Positions 61,515 through 64,000 of a stretch of DNA of 64,000 nt are shown piece after piece. Origin of the DNA: Caldilineaceae bacterium. Its GTDB lineage: Bacteria > Chloroflexota > Anaerolineae > Caldilineales > Caldilineaceae. Each line of letters begins with the position of its first letter. The stretch's first letter is position 1. The notes below the pieces were generated by a model. The model searched no databases. It saw nothing but the letters and a program-made list of their open reading frames with translations, and was not told where the DNA came from. The stretch covers positions 1 to 64,000 of the forward strand of contig JAJDTL010000028.1 in the NCBI GenBank assembly GCA_022827195.1, given 5' to 3'. The position numbers were made by a program, and so were the translations under genes.

Positions 61515-62627
61515 CTACAACCCCTCGACCGTCTCAGCCTTCAGATGGTCCAAGACGGCCTTCAAATCTCCGCCCGTTTCCTCATAGACGCGCAGCTGAC
61601 GGTCTGCGCTGGAGCCGTTCTCGATGATCTGCTCGATGGGCGCGATCTCTTTTTCGCTGCCCAGTTCGGCGATCTCCTCGCCCACCAGCTCCACCAGCTC
61701 ACGCGCCAAATCACGTGCAGGCAGCTCGGCCTGTTTGCCGAAGTCGATCATCTTGCCGTCCAGCCCATAGCGGGCGGCGCGCCACTTGTTCTCGTCGATA
61801 AACTCCTTGCCGTAGACGCGAAACGTAACGTTGCGCTGGCGCAGCTTCCAGTGCCACAGCACAAGCGCCTGGCACAGTGCAGCGATTGCGATCGCCTCGT
61901 CCACACGCGGGCAGAGGTCGCAGATGCGGAATTCAATGGTTGGATAGATGTGGTGGGGCCGGATGTCCCACCAGATCATGCTTGAGTCGGGGATACAGCC
62001 CGTGTTGACGAGCGAGCGGACCAGCCCCTCGTACGCGGCCCGGTTGGGAAAGACGTCGGGAATGCCGCTGCGGGGCATGTCCTCGAAGACGACGGGGCGG
62101 TAGCTCTTCAGCCCGGTGCGTCGACCGGCCCAGAACGGGCTGCTTGCGCTGAGCGCGAGGAGATGCGGCAGCATGTAGCGGAGGACGTTCATCGTGTCGA
62201 TGGCGAAATCGGGGTCGTCCAGACCGACGTGGACGTGCATGCCGAAGATGAGCATACGCCGGGCGAGCAGCTGCATCCGCTCAAGCGCGCCCTGGTAACG
62301 CGGGAAAGGCGTTATCTCCTGATCCGACCAGTTGCTCATGGGATGCGTGGAGGCGGCGACGATATCGACGCCTTTCTCGTGCGCCAGGCGGCTGATGAAG
62401 GCGCGTTGACGCAACAGTTCCTCTTTGGCTTCGGCGGCCGTGGCGCAGATCGGTGTGCCGAGCTCCACCATGGATTGGTGCAGTTCCGGCTTGACCTCCC
62501 GCTCCACCATCACCATTTTGTCGTTTTCGATCAACTGGGTAATGAAGGAACGAAGCAGCCCGCTCTCCGGATCGACGACCTGATACTCCTCCTCGATTCC
62601 GAGCGTCAATTGGGGACGTGCAATCAT
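61515..62627 (-). CDS. ybdK: YbdK-type carboxylate-amine ligase (GCS2 family), copy 1
   Basis: 370-residue glutamate-cysteine-ligase-like enzyme. The N-terminus [19 protein letters not shown], the [16 protein letters not shown] metal/ATP motif, [10 protein letters not shown] and [19 protein letters not shown] are the family hallmarks, all intact. YbdK makes gamma-glutamyl compounds with weak activity in vitro; the natural substrate is unsettled. The ATG overlaps the stop of copy 2 as ATGA, so the two are translated together. Confidence 0.94.
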   Translation of the reverse strand: MIARPQLTLGIEEEYQVVDPESGLLRSFITQLIENDKMVMVEREVKPELHQSMVELGTPICATAAEAKEELLRQRAFISRLAHEKGVDIVAASTHPMSNWSDQEITPFPRYQGALERMQLLARRMLIFGMHVHVGLDDPDFAIDTMNVLRYMLPHLLALSASSPFWAGRRTGLKSYRPVVFEDMPRSGIPDVFPNRAAYEGLVRSLVNTGCIPDSSMIWWDIRPHHIYPTIEFRICDLCPRVDEAIAIAALCQALVLWHWKLRQRNVTFRVYGKEFIDENKWRAARYGLDGKMIDFGKQAELPARDLARELVELVGEEIAELGSEKEIAPIEQIIENGSSADRQLRVYEETGGDLKAVLDHLKAETVEGL

Positions 62628-63799
62628 AGAGCGTTCTCCGTCTGCGAAACAAGAAAATCAACCACAGCCTTGCCGTCCTCCCCGCTCTCGCGCCAGACCT
62701 GGCGTTGCTGGTCGGAACTGGCCCCGCGCGCGATGATCGTTTCGACATGCTCAACTTCAGCGCGGCAGTTGAGCCGGTCCAGCACCGGGTCGACACGTTC
62801 GAGCAGTTCGTGCAGCAGATCACCGATGGGGACCTCCTGCTCGATGCCGAAGTCGAGCAGATTCCCCTGCAAACCGTATCGCACCGCCCGCCACTTGTTC
62901 TCGGCGATCAACGTACGTTCGTAGAGACGGAACGACATGTTGCGATGGCGTAACTCGACCATCCAGGCGACGGTGGACTGGATCAGGGCGGCGACGGCCA
63001 GCACATCATCGATCTCCGGCAGCGCGTCGCAGACGCGAATCTCCAGAGCCGGCCGGCCCGCGGCGTCAGGGGGCCCGCTTCGCTCGCCGCTTTCTCCATC
63101 ACTTTGCCTCCGGTGTTCGAGGGGGCGGATATCCCACCAGATCGCTTCAGGGTCGGAGATGCTGTTTGTTCGCAGAAGGGTATCGACGTAGCTGAGATAG
63201 TGGTTGTAGCTACGGAACGCGTTCGGGATCCCGGTGCGCGGCAACGCGTCGAGCAGAACCGAGCGATGGCTTGCCAGCCCCGTATCGCGGCCCTGCCAGA
63301 AGGGTGAGGAGTTGGCAAGGCAGAGGATGTGGGGCAGCAGATACCGCATCGCGTTCATCACATCGATGACCAGGTTGCGGTCGCCGAGACTGACGCGGAC
63401 GGTCATGCCGAAGGCGAGCAGCCGCCGGGCGACGAACTGGGTGTCCTCAATCAGCGCGCGGTAGCGGGGCGACTCCTCCTCGTGCACGCGCTCCCAAAGG
63501 CTGAAGGGATGGGCGCCTGCGGCCATCAATTTGAGGCCGTGCGAGGCTGCAAGTTCTCGCATCGAGCGGCGGCGGCGCAACAGCTCGCCGCGCACCCGCT
63601 TCACATCCCGGCAGACCGGCGTTCCCACGACGGGGACAACAAACGCCAGGTCGGAGGCACGTGAGGACTCTTCGCTCTCCTCGTGGAGCGTCAGCCCCTG
63701 CGCGGTGGCGAAGCCGCGCAACTCGCGGCTGTCGGGATCGACGAACTGGTACTCTTCTTCAATACTGATGCTGAATGATGGCTGGCTGTAGTCGGTCAT
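62624..63799 (-). CDS. YbdK-type ligase homologue (GCS2 family), copy 2 with altered active site
   Basis: 391 residues from the ATG at 63799 ([19 protein letters not shown]); an ATG seven codons earlier is an alternative. The overall family layout is preserved, including [33 protein letters not shown] and [11 protein letters not shown]. The GMHVHVG motif of copy 1 is here GMTVRVSLG, losing both histidines, and an 18-residue Gly/Glu-rich insertion follows WWDIRP. It may be a pseudoenzyme or have changed chemistry. Upstream and coupled to copy 1. Confidence 0.9.
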   Translation of the reverse strand: MTDYSQPSFSISIEEEYQFVDPDSRELRGFATAQGLTLHEESEESSRASDLAFVVPVVGTPVCRDVKRVRGELLRRRRSMRELAASHGLKLMAAGAHPFSLWERVHEEESPRYRALIEDTQFVARRLLAFGMTVRVSLGDRNLVIDVMNAMRYLLPHILCLANSSPFWQGRDTGLASHRSVLLDALPRTGIPNAFRSYNHYLSYVDTLLRTNSISDPEAIWWDIRPLEHRRQSDGESGERSGPPDAAGRPALEIRVCDALPEIDDVLAVAALIQSTVAWMVELRHRNMSFRLYERTLIAENKWRAVRYGLQGNLLDFGIEQEVPIGDLLHELLERVDPVLDRLNCRAEVEHVETIIARGASSDQQRQVWRESGEDGKAVVDFLVSQTENAL

Positions 63800-63885
63800 G
63801 GCTCGCTCTCTGTCTCTCATCGCAGCGCGGGTCGGCACTCCATCAAGTAATGGTCCTGGAGAGAAGCGTTGCGTTTGCGCCCCTG

Positions 63886-64000
63886 TCAATTGCCTTTGTC
63901 CACGATCACAAATACCGGCACGATTGAGCCGCCGCCGGCTGTAACGTTCAGGAGCGTTTCGCTGCTCAGTCTGCACAGACAGCCGTGAACGTGCCCGCCT
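63886..64000 (-). CDS. Possible C-terminal end of a gene beyond the window
   Basis: A minus-strand frame without stop runs from the window edge to a TGA at 63886-63888 and ends in [18 protein letters not shown], a beta-strand-like pattern. Only about 37 residues are visible and no function can be stated. Other frames are open here too, so this is a weak call. Confidence 0.3.
   Translation of the reverse strand, partial: GGHVHGCLCRLSSETLLNVTAGGGSIVPVFVIVDKGN

Overview
The window is GC-rich chromosomal DNA from a free-living or host-associated bacterium. Gene content suggests a member of the Chloroflexota, perhaps of the Anaerolineae/Caldilineae type: lipoprotein substrate-binding proteins with a short glutamate-rich stretch after the lipid cysteine, many Gfo/Idh/MocA dehydrogenases, phytanoyl-CoA dioxygenase-like enzymes, sulfatases, and a LexA with Gram-positive-like operator sequences. 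That placement is inference from gene content, not from a marker gene. I saw no rRNA, tRNA, transposase, phage gene or CRISPR array.

Layout. 1-287: non-coding DNA with a heptamer array and two GC hairpins. 288-11110: housekeeping and repair, with lexA divergent from a beta-CASP metallo-beta-lactamase nuclease, a sugar isomerase, a methyltransferase, a rhodanese, the lactate-utilisation operon lutABC, an M24 peptidase and two tandem ssb genes closed by a strong terminator. 11152-23672: first catabolic block, with Gfo/Idh dehydrogenases, an SDR, a hicAB toxin-antitoxin pair, two sulfatases, a dihydrodipicolinate-synthase-like aldolase, an enolase-superfamily dehydratase, a Rieske protein and a zinc-less MDR dehydrogenase. 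23719-41896: second block, with a SUKH-like protein, gamma-glutamyltransferase, an aspartoacylase-like enzyme, two paralogous beta-propeller proteins, three tandem Gfo/Idh genes, an aldo/keto reductase, two PhyH dioxygenases and the first permease. 40973-49162: a peptide/oligosaccharide-type ABC importer with two permeases and three paralogous lipoprotein binding proteins, but no ATPase gene. 49636-63799: comM, an isomerase and an MFS exporter, then an MDR dehydrogenase, an isomerase and a phosphohexomutase, two Yip1 membrane proteins, a HypE-like protein and two translationally coupled YbdK-type ligases.

How the parts work together. Sulfatases, oxidoreductases, epimerases, an aldolase and a dehydratase next to an ABC importer suggest uptake and stepwise breakdown of sulfated or otherwise modified sugars or sugar acids. 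The substrate cannot be named from sequence alone. The best regulatory signal is a 12-base motif, GAACATNYGTRC. It occurs twice at the lexA/nuclease intergenic region, once inside an almost consensus lexA promoter, and once over the -10 box of the ssb promoter. This is what a LexA/SOS regulon would look like. A second recurring theme is a family of heptameric tandem repeats (consensus near GTGGTCA) between genes, sometimes inverted to form hairpins downstream of binding-protein genes.
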